The notes under the pieces: generated by a model
The model's database searches: none
Told to the model about the DNA's origin: nothing
Seen by the model: only the letters and a program-made list of their open reading frames with translations
Position numbers and translations under genes: made by a program
NCBI RefSeq assembly: GCF_030403745.1
Contig: NZ_JAQMWP010000010.1
Location: 124,001 to 188,000 of the forward strand
Length of the DNA stretch: 64,000 nucleotides
Direction: 5' to 3'
Source of the DNA: Streptomyces sp. S.PB5
GTDB taxonomy: Bacteria; Actinomycetota; Actinomycetes; Streptomycetales; Streptomycetaceae
Shown: piece by piece, positions 8,927 through 17,217 of the stretch
Layout: each line of letters begins with the position of its first letter
How positions within the stretch are numbered: the stretch's first letter is position 1

Positions 8927-9528
8927 TGGAACTCCAGGAAGACCGTCTCGCCTTCGCCCTGAAGGCGGATGTCGAAACGGTACGTCCCATTGCCGCCGTC
9001 GGCCGCGATCAGTGTGCCGCGCCGCTCCGGGGCCACCTGGTTCAGCAGCGGGTCCGCGGTGAGCGCGGCCTCGTCGCCGGGGAAGTAGATCCGTGTGTAG
9101 AGGTGCACGAGCAGCCCGCGCGCGAACACGCACACACTCAAGTACGGCGCGCTCTGCCCCCGCGCACCCGGCCGCAGCGTCCGCGCCGACCAGTGCCCGC
9201 TCGCGTCCGTCTGGCTGCGACCCCACCCGGTGAACTCCACCCCGGTACGTCCCATGAAGCCGCCGCTGGCCCCGTCGCGCCGCATGGACCCGTCGACCCG
9301 CGGGATGTTCCCGTCCGGATCGGCGCCCCACAGCTCCACGAACGCGTCGGGGAGCGGGTTGCCCTCACCGTCGTAGATGTAACCGTGCACGGCGACGGTG
9401 TCCGGGTGGCCGACGGGCGCGATGTCCTCGCCGCCGGGGAACGGCAGCGCGTGTCCGTAGAAGGGCCCGACCGTGTGCGACGGAGTGGGCAGCACCGTCT
9501 CGGGACGGTTCGTGTCGATCTTCGTCAT
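8923..9528 (-). CDS. pcaG: Protocatechuate 3,4-dioxygenase alpha subunit
   Basis: The 201-residue alpha chain of the intradiol ring-cleavage dioxygenase, paired with PcaH. It has the family fold (TVGPFYGHALPFP at the N-terminus, VHLYTRIYFPGD near residue 155) but lacks the full iron-ligand set, as expected for the alpha chain. It lies 6 nt downstream of pcaH, and its stop overlaps the pcaB start. The alpha and beta chains assemble as (alpha-beta-Fe)n oligomers that open protocatechuate to 3-carboxy-cis,cis-muconate. Confidence 0.95.
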   Translation of the reverse strand: MTKIDTNRPETVLPTPSHTVGPFYGHALPFPGGEDIAPVGHPDTVAVHGYIYDGEGNPLPDAFVELWGADPDGNIPRVDGSMRRDGASGGFMGRTGVEFTGWGRSQTDASGHWSARTLRPGARGQSAPYLSVCVFARGLLVHLYTRIYFPGDEAALTADPLLNQVAPERRGTLIAADGGNGTYRFDIRLQGEGETVFLEFQ

Positions 9529-9534
9529 GGCAGG

Positions 9535-10308
9535 TCAGCGTCCTTCTTCGATCCAGGTGGCGTTCGGGCCGTCGAGCACGATGTCCCAGTGGTAGCCCAT
9601 CGAGAACTCCGGCACCGACAGGTCGTGGTCGTACGTCGCGACGAGGCGCTGGCGGGCCGAGTCGTCCGTCACCGACTGGATGATCGGGTCGTACGGGAAC
9701 AGCGGGTCGGCCGGGAAGTACATCTGCGTCACGAGCCGCTGCGTGAACGCCGTGCCGAACAGCGAGAAGTGGATGTGCGCGGGCCGCCAGGCGTTGAGGT
9801 GCTGCCGCCACGGGTACGGGCCCGGCTGGACGGTCGTGAAGTGGTACTGCCCGTCGTCGCCGGTCAGGGTGCGGCCGACGCCGGTGAAGTTCGGGTCCAG
9901 CGGAGCGTCGTGCTGCTCGCGCTGATGTGCGTACCGTCCCGCCGAGTTGGCCTGCCAGATCTCGATGAGCTGGCCTCGGACCGGCCGCCCGTCGCGGTCC
10001 AGGAGCCGCCCGGAGACGGTGATGCGCTCCCCGATCGGCTCGCCGTTGTGCTGCCGGGTGAGGTCGTTGTCGATCTCGGTGATGTCCCGCTCCCCGAACG
10101 CGGGGGAGTGCAGCTCCACCAGCTCCGGGTCCTTGGACACGTCGATGGTGACCGGCGGCTGCTTGGGGTGCCGCAGCACCGAGGAGCGGTACGGCGCGTA
10201 GTCGCGGCGCGGCTGATGCTCGACGGGGGCCCCGTCGGCGACCCGCTTCTCGTAGGCGGCGTGCTCGGCGGCGATTTCCTGGTCGATGTCGTGCTGGGTG
10301 AGAGTCAT
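9535..10308 (-). CDS. pcaH: Protocatechuate 3,4-dioxygenase beta subunit
   Basis: The 257-residue catalytic chain. Non-haem Fe(III) ligands expected from the family can be placed: a Tyr in SAGRYAHQ, a Tyr in PGPYPW, and the two His of RPAHIHFSLFG. The segment TQMYFPADPLFPYDPI is also typical. It lies 18 nt downstream of the pcaF stop, one of the few real gaps in the operon, with only a weak ribosome binding site before ATG. The length matches known PcaH (about 240-260 residues). Confidence 0.96.
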   Translation of the reverse strand: MTLTQHDIDQEIAAEHAAYEKRVADGAPVEHQPRRDYAPYRSSVLRHPKQPPVTIDVSKDPELVELHSPAFGERDITEIDNDLTRQHNGEPIGERITVSGRLLDRDGRPVRGQLIEIWQANSAGRYAHQREQHDAPLDPNFTGVGRTLTGDDGQYHFTTVQPGPYPWRQHLNAWRPAHIHFSLFGTAFTQRLVTQMYFPADPLFPYDPIIQSVTDDSARQRLVATYDHDLSVPEFSMGYHWDIVLDGPNATWIEEGR

Positions 10309-10326
10309 ATGAAGTCCCGGGGAGAT

Positions 10327-11529
10327 TTAACGTTCGAGGACGAGAGCGAGGCCCTGGCCGACGCCGATGCAGAGGGTGGCGACGCCGACTCCGCTGCCGC
10401 GGCGGGCGAGTTGGTGGGCGACGGTGCCGGCGAGCCGGGCACCGGAGGCGCCGAGCGGGTGTCCGAGGGCGATGGCGCCGCCCTGCGGGTTGAGGATCGC
10501 CGGGTCGAACTCGGGCCATTCGGCGACACATCCGAGGACCTGTGCCGCGAAGGCCTCGTTCAGTTCCAGCACCGACAGGTCGTCAAATGCCTTGCCCGCT
10601 CTGGCGAGGGCCCGGTTCACGGCCTCGACCGGCGCCAGGCCGAAGTGGTGGGGATCCAGAGCGTTCACCCCGGTCGCGCAGACCCGGGCCAGCGGCTCGC
10701 GCCCGGTGGCCCTGAGGCCCTCCTCGTCCACCAGCAGCAGCGCCGCCGCACCGTCGTTCAGCGGAGAGGCGTTGCCCGCGGTCACCGTGCCGCCGTCCTC
10801 GCGGAAGGACGGCTTGAGCTTCGCCATCGCGGCGAGGGAGGCATCGGCCCGCACGCATTCGTCCGCACCGAAGACCACCGGCTCACCCTTGCGCTGCGGG
10901 ACCGCCACGGGAGCCAACTCGAGGTCGAAGAGCCCCTGTTGCTGCGCCGCGGCCGCCTTCTGATGCGAGGCCAGCGCGAACTCGTCCTGCTGCTCACGCG
11001 TGATCTTGTGCTTGTCGGCGATCAACTCGGCGGACATGCCCAGCGGAACGGTCCACTGCGGCTCCATCCTCGGGTTGACCATCCGCCAGCCCAGCGTCGT
11101 GGAGTACAGCTCGGTGTGCCCGGCGGGGAAGGCCCGGTCGTTCTTCGGCAGCACGTACGGCGCCCGGGTCATCGACTCCACGCCACCCGCCACGGCGACG
11201 CAGGCGTCCCCGACCGCGATCGCACGGGCCGCCTGGATCACCGCCTCCAGACCGGACGCGCACAGCCGGTTGACGGTCACCCCCGGCACCGACGTCGGCA
11301 GCCCGGCGAGCAGCGCGCCCATCCGTGCGACGTTGCGGTTCTCCTCACCCGCCCCGTTCGCGTTGCCGAAGTACACGTCCTCGATCCGCGCCGGGTCCAG
11401 GTCGGGTGTACGGGCGAGGAGTTCACGGATGGCGTGCGCGGCGAGATCGTCCGGGCGCACCGAGGACAGGCCGCCGTTGTAGCGGCCGACCGGGGTGCGC
11501 ACCGCGTCGACGACGTAGACGTCCTTCAC
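10327..11529 (-). CDS. pcaF: 3-oxoadipyl-CoA thiolase
   Basis: A 400-residue thiolase that cleaves 3-oxoadipyl-CoA to succinyl-CoA and acetyl-CoA, the last step of the pathway. Catalytic residues are visible: Cys in NRLCASGLEAV near residue 90, His in ALGHPLGASG near residue 350, and the second Cys in TLCIGVGQG. The GTG start at 11529 shares GTGA with the pcaJ stop, and the protein then begins KDVYVVDAVRTPVG, the normal thiolase N-terminus. The operon context distinguishes it from the fatty-acid thiolase at 51 kb. Confidence 0.95.
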   Translation of the reverse strand: MKDVYVVDAVRTPVGRYNGGLSSVRPDDLAAHAIRELLARTPDLDPARIEDVYFGNANGAGEENRNVARMGALLAGLPTSVPGVTVNRLCASGLEAVIQAARAIAVGDACVAVAGGVESMTRAPYVLPKNDRAFPAGHTELYSTTLGWRMVNPRMEPQWTVPLGMSAELIADKHKITREQQDEFALASHQKAAAAQQQGLFDLELAPVAVPQRKGEPVVFGADECVRADASLAAMAKLKPSFREDGGTVTAGNASPLNDGAAALLLVDEEGLRATGREPLARVCATGVNALDPHHFGLAPVEAVNRALARAGKAFDDLSVLELNEAFAAQVLGCVAEWPEFDPAILNPQGGAIALGHPLGASGARLAGTVAHQLARRGSGVGVATLCIGVGQGLALVLER

Positions 11530-12173
11530 GACTGGATCTCCTCCGGGATGCGGACCTTCGCCGCGGTCCTGGCGACGATCTCCTCGACGCTCACCCCGGG
11601 TGCGGTCTCCACCAGCACCAGCCCGTCCCCGGTGACGTCGAGGACGCCGAGGTCGGTGATGATCCGGTCGACGCAACCCCTGCCGGTGAGCGGCAGCGCG
11701 CACTCCTGAAGGATCTTCGCCGAGCCGTCCTTGGCGGTGTGGGTCATGACCACGATGACCGTGCGGGCGCCGTGCACGAGGTCCATCGCCCCGCCGATCC
11801 CGGTGATCATCTTGCCGGGGACGGCCCAGTTGGCGAGGTCACCGGAGGCGGAGACCTGCATCGCGCCCAGCACCGCCACATCGATGTGCCCGCCGCGGAT
11901 CATCGAGAACGACAGCGCCGAGTCGAAGAAGGAGGCGCCCGGCAGGACCGTCACGGTCTCCTTGCCGGCGTTGATGAGGTCCGGGTCGACCCGGTCCTCG
12001 GTGGGGTAGGGGCCGGTGCCCAGGATGCCGTTCTCCGACTCCAGGATCACCTCCACGCCCTCGGGCAGGTGGTTCGGGATCAGCGTGGGCAGCCCGATGC
12101 CGAGATTGACGTACTGACCGTCCTCGAGCTCGCGTGCCGCCCGTGCGGCCATCTCCTCGCGTGTCCAGGCCAT
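11526..12173 (-). CDS. pcaJ: 3-oxoadipate CoA-transferase subunit B
   Basis: The 215-residue beta subunit that carries the catalytic glutamate in ESENGILG near residue 50. With PcaI it transfers CoA from succinyl-CoA to 3-oxoadipate. The segment VNLGIGLPTLIPNHLP is also typical. The ATG overlaps the pcaI stop by one base (TGATG), which suits stoichiometric translation of the two subunits. Similar sequences serve acetoacetate, so the assignment rests partly on the operon. Confidence 0.94.
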   Translation of the reverse strand: MAWTREEMAARAARELEDGQYVNLGIGLPTLIPNHLPEGVEVILESENGILGTGPYPTEDRVDPDLINAGKETVTVLPGASFFDSALSFSMIRGGHIDVAVLGAMQVSASGDLANWAVPGKMITGIGGAMDLVHGARTVIVVMTHTAKDGSAKILQECALPLTGRGCVDRIITDLGVLDVTGDGLVLVETAPGVSVEEIVARTAAKVRIPEEIQS

Positions 12174-12928
12174 CAGCTGCTCACCGTCCGCTGCTCGATC
12201 CGCTTGTCGGCGGCCTGCTCCGGCGTCAGGGCCACCACCCGCTGCACGAAGATGCCCGGCAGATGCACCGCGTCCGGCTCGATCTCACCCGGCTCCACGA
12301 GCTGCTCGACCTCGGCGAGGGTCACCCGCCCGGCCATCGCCGCGAGCGGGTTGAAGTTCCGCGAGGACTTGTTGAAGACCAGGTTCCCGTGCCGGTCGCC
12401 CTTCCAGGCCCGCACCAGCGCGAAGTCGGTCCGGATGCCCCGCTCCAGCACGTACTCCGCGCCGTCGAACTCCCGCACCTCCTTCGGCGGCGACGCCAGC
12501 GCGACACCGCCCGCACCGTCGTACCGCCACGGCAGCCCGCCCTCGGCGACCTGTGTGCCCACACCGGCGGGGGTGTAGAAGGCGGGGATGCCGGCCCCGC
12601 CGGCGCGCAGCCGTTCGGCGAGCGTGCCCTGGGGGATCATCTCGACCTCCAGCTCACCGGACAGGTACTGGCGGGCGAACTCCTTGTTCGCGCCGATGTA
12701 GGAGCCGGTCACGCGCGCGATGCGGCCCGCCGCCAGCAGGACGGCGAGGCCGGACTCCATGGCCCCGCAGTTGTTGGAGACGACCCCGAGGCCGGTGACC
12801 TCACGTTCGTACAGCGCCTGGATCAGCACGTTCGGCACGCCGCTCAGCCCGAAGCCGCCGACGGCGAGGGTCGCGCCGTCCGGTACATCGGCCACCGCCT
12901 CGGCGGCGGTGGCGACCACCTTGTCCAT
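12173..12928 (-). CDS. pcaI: 3-oxoadipate CoA-transferase subunit A
   Basis: The 251-residue alpha subunit of the CoA-transferase and first gene of the pca operon. It has the family motif VGGFGLSGVPN near residue 25, then SNNCG and the ENGILG-independent GNLVFNKSSRNFNP region. The ATG at 12928 is preceded by GGAG, and an upstream in-frame start at 12976 is less likely because it has no ribosome binding site. The leader contains three 13-bp direct repeats, a probable regulatory element of the operon. Confidence 0.94.
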   Translation of the reverse strand: MDKVVATAAEAVADVPDGATLAVGGFGLSGVPNVLIQALYEREVTGLGVVSNNCGAMESGLAVLLAAGRIARVTGSYIGANKEFARQYLSGELEVEMIPQGTLAERLRAGGAGIPAFYTPAGVGTQVAEGGLPWRYDGAGGVALASPPKEVREFDGAEYVLERGIRTDFALVRAWKGDRHGNLVFNKSSRNFNPLAAMAGRVTLAEVEQLVEPGEIEPDAVHLPGIFVQRVVALTPEQAADKRIEQRTVSS

Positions 12929-12958
12929 GGATGAAGCTCCATCCCGCTGAATGACCAG

Positions 12959-12996
12959 GGCAAGTAATGAAGGCAAGTAATCAGGGCAAGTAATCA
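12959..12996 (-). promoter_or_regulatory. Three tandem 13-bp direct repeats in the pcaI leader
   Basis: GGCAAGTAATGA (12959-12970), GGCAAGTAATCA (12972-12983) and GGCAAGTAATCA (12985-12996) recur with an exact 13-bp period. A shorter trace, GGCACTGA, follows at 12998. They lie 31-68 nt upstream of the pcaI ATG, on the side facing pcaV. Their AT content contrasts with the surroundings. They could be protein binding sites or slipped repeats in the leader. Confidence 0.5.
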
Positions 12997-13124
12997 GGGC
13001 ACTGACTATTTCCGTGAAGTTTCCTTCACGCTGCCACTCGACGGATGCGACGTCAAGACCTTGGAGAAGTGCGAGGCCAGGGATGTGTGCGGGCCCGCAG
13101 ACAGTCCGGCGGTCGGCGGGTATC

Positions 13125-13140
13125 GTTCAGTGCACCAACC
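13125..13140. promoter_or_regulatory. Candidate PcaV operator between pcaI and pcaV
   Basis: GTTCAGTGCACCAACC is an imperfect palindrome centred on GTGCAC. It lies 23 nt upstream of the pcaV start. The core TCAGTGC recurs on the opposite strand at 12999-13005, on the pcaI side, giving two sites that point outward symmetrically. PcaV is a MarR-type repressor released by protocatechuate, so an operator here is expected. The exact base positions are my reading. Confidence 0.4.
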
Positions 13141-13162
13141 AATTCGACCGCGGGGAGCGCAC

Positions 13163-13627
13163 ATGGCGGCGGTGGACCTCACCACCCACCCCGGGCATCT
13201 GGCCCGCCGACTGCAGCAGGCCCACCACCTGCTGTGGAACACGATGGTCTCGGAGGAGATCACCTCGCCCCAGTTCGCGGTCCTCAATGCGCTCGTCGCC
13301 GAGCCGGGCCTCGATCAGCGGACCGTGGGGGAGCGGGTGGGGCTCGACCGGTCCACCATCGCCGAGGTGATCAGCCGGCTCGGCCGCCGCGGGCTGGTCG
13401 ACAAGGTGCGCGACCCGCAGGACGGCCGCCGCTTCCTGCTGCGCGCCACCGACGACGGGCTGCGCACCCACCGCAAGCTGACCGTGCGCACGGCCCGGAT
13501 GAACCAGGTCTTCCTGGCCCCGCTCTCCGCCGACGAGCAGGCGGTCTTCTTCGATCTGATCCGACGCGTCGCGGACGCGGCCGAGGGGCTGCGCAACCCC
13601 GCGGAACCCCTCCTCGCCCAGGGCTGA
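13163..13627 (+). CDS. pcaV: MarR-family repressor of the pca operon
   Basis: A 154-residue winged-helix protein. Residues 30-95 carry the MarR DNA-binding domain (TVGERVGLDRSTIAEVISRL as recognition region, then the wing DPQDGRRF). Residues 9-18 read HPGHLARRLQ and include Arg15, the residue reported to contact protocatechuate in the S. coelicolor PcaV structure. The ATG at 13163 has GGGGAG in front and places Arg15 correctly; a longer frame upstream is not needed. The gene is divergent from pcaI, the standard arrangement for this repressor. Confidence 0.93.
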   Translation: MAAVDLTTHPGHLARRLQQAHHLLWNTMVSEEITSPQFAVLNALVAEPGLDQRTVGERVGLDRSTIAEVISRLGRRGLVDKVRDPQDGRRFLLRATDDGLRTHRKLTVRTARMNQVFLAPLSADEQAVFFDLIRRVADAAEGLRNPAEPLLAQG

Positions 13628-13646
13628 GCCCGTCATGCCTTGACCG

Positions 13647-14690
13647 TCACGCCTTGACGTAGAGCACCCACACCTGACCCTCGGCGAAGTTCACCGGCTC
13701 GCCGTCGCCCGTCGTGAACGTCGTACCGTCCGTCGCCTTCTCACGCTCCCAGTCGACGTCGTACGCCTTCCCGCCGCGCAGCACCTTCGCCTTCCCGGAG
13801 CCCACGGTCTCGGTGTACGGCGTGTTGTTGCCGAGGAAGTCGTGGAAGGCGGACTTGCGGATCTTCACGTACTGCACGACGACCGTCGCCGCGGCGATGC
13901 GCTTGCCGGCGGTCGTGACGGCCGCGGTGCCGTCCATCGAGACCAGATAGCGGTCACGGCTCGACGACCAGGTGAACTGATAGGTGGCCGCCGGGTAGCG
14001 CACGGTCTCCGAGGTGTCCTTCCTGCCGCCGGACGGGGCAGAGCCGTAGGTGAAACCGGTCGTCAGGGCGTCCGCGCCGGGGGCCTTCGGCAACAGCCGG
14101 GACGGGTGCAGATACAGGTTGTGCGGCGCGGCCTTGCCGGTGCCGCGGAAGTAGGCGCCGGAGGTCTTGCCGGGCGTCTGCGGATTGATGGGCGCCTTGT
14201 CGATCAGCGGCATCAGCTTGCCCTGCGCCCCGGAGAACGCGAGCGTCGGGTTGTCGAACTGCCGCAGCAGCTCCAGATCGGACTCGCGGGCGCTGCGCAC
14301 CGGCCCGATGACCTTCGGGAGCTTGGTCGCGTAGACCGCCATCAGCCGGCTCAGCCCGCCCTCGACCTGCTCGGTGTAGACGATGTCCGCGGAGTCGGTG
14401 CCGGTGTGCGGCCGGGCCGCCCGCACGTTGTCGATCTTCACGGCGAGCACGGACTCGCCGGACAGCCCGCTCTGCGACGGGGCCCCGCCCGGATCCTGCC
14501 CCGGGTCCCGGCCTGCGTCCTGGCTCTCGTTCCCGTCCTGGGTCGCCCCTCTCCCGTCGTCCACCGGACCGGGCCGGTTCGTGCCCGTGCAGCCCGCCGC
14601 CAGGGAAACCGTCAGCGCGGCGGCCAGGAGCGCCGCCGTCGTCGTGGCGCGTCTTGTGCGCGCCCTTCGTCCCATGCCCACCGTCGCCAC
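13647..14690 (-). CDS. DUF3048 (YerB-like) lipoprotein
   Basis: A 347-residue exported lipoprotein. The N-terminus is basic, then hydrophobic, then the lipobox LAAGC at about residue 34. A Gly/Asp/Gln-rich linker to residue 80 follows. The remainder is a DUF3048 domain, with VKIDNVRAARPHTGTDSADIVYTEQ split as VKIDN and ADIVYTEQVEGG near residue 105, and GPVRSARESDLELL near residue 130. DUF3048 function is not established; members are extracytoplasmic. The gene is convergent with pcaV and divergent from the alcohol dehydrogenase. Confidence 0.88.
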   Translation of the reverse strand: MATVGMGRRARTRRATTTAALLAAALTVSLAAGCTGTNRPGPVDDGRGATQDGNESQDAGRDPGQDPGGAPSQSGLSGESVLAVKIDNVRAARPHTGTDSADIVYTEQVEGGLSRLMAVYATKLPKVIGPVRSARESDLELLRQFDNPTLAFSGAQGKLMPLIDKAPINPQTPGKTSGAYFRGTGKAAPHNLYLHPSRLLPKAPGADALTTGFTYGSAPSGGRKDTSETVRYPAATYQFTWSSSRDRYLVSMDGTAAVTTAGKRIAAATVVVQYVKIRKSAFHDFLGNNTPYTETVGSGKAKVLRGGKAYDVDWEREKATDGTTFTTGDGEPVNFAEGQVWVLYVKA

Positions 14691-14872
14691 CCAAGTCTCG
14701 TTTCACTGATTGTGCGCTTATATGTTCATTGCTGGCCATACCCGCTCGGATTTGATGGGTCGGGGTGAATACCTCTGAGGAAGCCTGTTGCTACGCCGGG
14801 CGGCCCAAGGCGCGGTTCGGCGGGATGCGGCCGGGTACCCGGGGCGCCTCCGCAGGCGGAAGGGGCTCCGCG

Positions 14873-16063
14873 ATGAAGGCAGTGACCTGGCAGGGCAAAC
14901 GGGACGTACGGGTGGAGGACGTGCCCGATCCGAGGATCCAGGAACCGACGGACGCGATCGTCCGCATCACCTCCACCGGGCTGTGCGGCTCGGACCTGCA
15001 TCTGTACGAGGTGCTCACCCCGTTCATGACACCCGGCGACATCCTCGGACACGAACCGATGGGCATCGTCGAGGAGGTCGGCGCCGCGGTGCCGGATCTC
15101 CAGGCGGGTGACCGGGTGGTGGTGCCGTTCCAGATCGCCTGCGGCAACTGCTGGATGTGCCTGAACGAGCTGCCGACCCAGTGCGAGACCACCCAGGTCA
15201 CCAGCGAGGGCATGGGCGCCGCCCTGTTCGGCTACACCCGTCTCTACGGCGCGGTCCCCGGCGGGCAGGCCGAGTACCTGCGGGTCCCGCAGGCGCAGTA
15301 CGGCCCCATCAAGATCCCCGAGGGACCGCCCGACGACCGGTTCGTCTACCTCTCCGACGTGCTGCCGACCGCCTGGCAGGCCGTCGCCTACGCGGACGTC
15401 CCCGAGGGCGGCAGCGTCGCCGTGCTCGGCCTCGGCCCGATCGGCGACATGGCCTGCCGCGTCGCCCGGGCGCGGGGCGCGGGACGGGTCTTCGGGGTGG
15501 ACCTGGTGAGCGAGCGGCTGCGCCGGGCACGCGCGCGCGGTGTCGAGACGTACGACCTCAGGAGCTTCGACAGCGAGAAGGAGCTCGTGCAGGCGATCCG
15601 CGACGAGACCGACGGCCGAGGCCCCGACGCGGTGATCGACGCGGTCGGCACCGAGGCCCACGGCAGCGCGGCCGCCCGCCTCGCCCAGCAGGCCTCGGCG
15701 CTGCTGCCCCGCCGGATCAGCGGACCGTTCGCGGAACGCTTCAGCGTCGACCGGCTGGCCGCCCTGCACACCGCCATCGAGCTGGTGCGCCGCGGCGGCA
15801 CGCTCTCACTCGTCGGCGTGTACGGCGGCACGGCCGACCCGCTGCCGATGCTCACCATGTTCGACAAGCAGCTCCAGATCCGGATGGGGCAGGCCAACGT
15901 ACGGCGCTGGAGCGACGAGATCATCCCGTACCTGACCGACGAGGACCCCCTCGGTGTGGACGACTTCGCCACCCACCGGCTGCCGCTGTCGGACGCCCCG
16001 CACGCCTACGCGATGTTCCAGAAGAAGCAGGAGGGCGCGGTCAAGGTCCTGATGACACCGTGA
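14873..16063 (+). CDS. Zinc-dependent alcohol dehydrogenase (MDR family)
   Basis: A 396-residue medium-chain dehydrogenase. The catalytic zinc site is seen in CGSDLHLY (near residue 38) and GHEPMG (near residue 61). The structural zinc site is the Cys cluster CGNCWMC...C around residues 89-104, and the nucleotide fold is LGLGPIGDMACRVA. Length and insertions match the group annotated as glutathione-independent formaldehyde dehydrogenase-like or threonine dehydrogenase-like enzymes. The substrate is not determinable. ATG at 14873 is preceded by GGAAGGGG. The gene is convergent with the ligase gene, 27 nt apart. Confidence 0.9.
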   Translation: MKAVTWQGKRDVRVEDVPDPRIQEPTDAIVRITSTGLCGSDLHLYEVLTPFMTPGDILGHEPMGIVEEVGAAVPDLQAGDRVVVPFQIACGNCWMCLNELPTQCETTQVTSEGMGAALFGYTRLYGAVPGGQAEYLRVPQAQYGPIKIPEGPPDDRFVYLSDVLPTAWQAVAYADVPEGGSVAVLGLGPIGDMACRVARARGAGRVFGVDLVSERLRRARARGVETYDLRSFDSEKELVQAIRDETDGRGPDAVIDAVGTEAHGSAAARLAQQASALLPRRISGPFAERFSVDRLAALHTAIELVRRGGTLSLVGVYGGTADPLPMLTMFDKQLQIRMGQANVRRWSDEIIPYLTDEDPLGVDDFATHRLPLSDAPHAYAMFQKKQEGAVKVLMTP

Positions 16064-16090
16064 CGCCCGTGACGGCCGCCAGGGCTTGAG

Positions 16091-17152
16091 TCAGCCGAGG
16101 ATCTCGTCGAGGTCGTACGTGACGGGCTCCTCCAGCTGTCCGTACGTGCAGCTCTCGGCCGTCCGGTCCGGCCGCCAGCGGCGGAAGCGGGCCGTGTGCC
16201 GGAACCGTACGCCGTTCTCCATGTGGTCGTACGCCACCTCGGCCACCCGCTCGGGCCGCAGCGGCACCCACGACAGGTCCTTCTTCCCCGACCAGCGGCT
16301 CGGCGCCCCGGGCAGCCGCGCGCTCTCGTGCGCGGCCTCGTCCGCCCAGGCCGCCCAGGGGTGTCCCGCGGTGTCCGCCATCCGCAGCGGCTCCAGTTCG
16401 TCGATCAGCTCGGCGCGGCGCTTCATGGGGAAGGCCGCCGAGACCCCCACGTGCTGGAGGCGGCCCTGGTCGTCGTGGAGGCCGAGCAGCAGTGAGCCGA
16501 CGATCGGGCCGCTCTTGTGGAAGCGGTAGCCGGCGACCACGACGTCCGCCGTCCGCTCGTGCTTGATCTTGAACATGGCCCGTTCGTCCTGCCGGTAGCG
16601 CAGGGTGAGCGGCTTGGCGATGACGCCGTCGAGCCCGGCCCCCTCGTACTGCTCGAACCAGCCCCGGGCCACCTCGATGTCCGTCGTCGCCGGTGCCAGA
16701 TGGACCGGTGCGGTGACCCCGGACAGGGCCGTGGCCAGCAGGGCCCGCCGGTCGGTCAGCTCCACGTCCAGCAGCGACTCGTCCGCGAGGGCCAGCAGGT
16801 CGAAGGCGACGAAGGACGCCGGTGTCCGCTCGGCGAGCATCCGTACCCGGGAGTCGGCCGGGTGGATGCGCTCGGTGAGCGCGTCGAAGTCCAGACGGCC
16901 GTCCCGTGCGATGACGATCTCCCCGTCCAGCACACAACGCTTTGGGACCCGCTCCTTCAGCGCGGTCACCAGCTCGGGGAAGTACCTGGTCAGCGGCTTG
17001 CCCGTACGGCTGCCCAGCTCGACCTCGGTCCCGTCGCGGAACACGATCGCCCGGAAGCCGTCCCACTTCGCCTCGTACTGCATGCCCGGCGGGATCTTCG
17101 CGACCGACTTGGCGAGCATGGGCTTCACAGGGGGCATCACCGGCAGGTCCAT
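16091..17152 (-). CDS. ligC: ATP-dependent DNA ligase, LigC type
   Basis: A 353-residue ATP-dependent ligase for non-homologous end joining or gap repair. The nucleotidyltransferase motif I is EAKWDGFR (Lys near residue 29), then DGEIV, FDLL, GLDGVIAK and FKIKHERT (motif V). An OB-fold occupies the C-terminal third. It has no polymerase or phosphoesterase domain. The ATG at 17152 gives MDLPVMPPVKPMLA, a standard N-terminus; a GTG 21 nt upstream is possible. It is divergent from the stand-alone LigD polymerase gene, as in other Streptomyces. Confidence 0.92.
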   Translation of the reverse strand: MDLPVMPPVKPMLAKSVAKIPPGMQYEAKWDGFRAIVFRDGTEVELGSRTGKPLTRYFPELVTALKERVPKRCVLDGEIVIARDGRLDFDALTERIHPADSRVRMLAERTPASFVAFDLLALADESLLDVELTDRRALLATALSGVTAPVHLAPATTDIEVARGWFEQYEGAGLDGVIAKPLTLRYRQDERAMFKIKHERTADVVVAGYRFHKSGPIVGSLLLGLHDDQGRLQHVGVSAAFPMKRRAELIDELEPLRMADTAGHPWAAWADEAAHESARLPGAPSRWSGKKDLSWVPLRPERVAEVAYDHMENGVRFRHTARFRRWRPDRTAESCTYGQLEEPVTYDLDEILG

Positions 17153-17204
17153 GGTCCGATTCTGTGCCTGCACGTCACGAAATGCCTGATATGCGTAGCT
17201 CGCC

Positions 17205-17210
17205 TACCGT
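17205..17210 (+). promoter_or_regulatory. -10 box (TACCGT) of a probable leaderless transcript
   Basis: TACCGT lies 13 nt before the ATG of the polymerase gene, which would put the transcription start at or next to the ATG. There is no ribosome binding site in front of that ATG, which supports leaderless translation. I do not see a clear -35 box. Confidence 0.4.
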
Positions 17211-17217
17211 GGCTCGC

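Noticed and set aside
6465..8990. An 841-codon reading of pcaL extended through pcaB
   Set aside because: The extra N-terminal half is pcaB read in the wrong frame; the TTGA overlap at 7595-7598 marks the true pcaL start.
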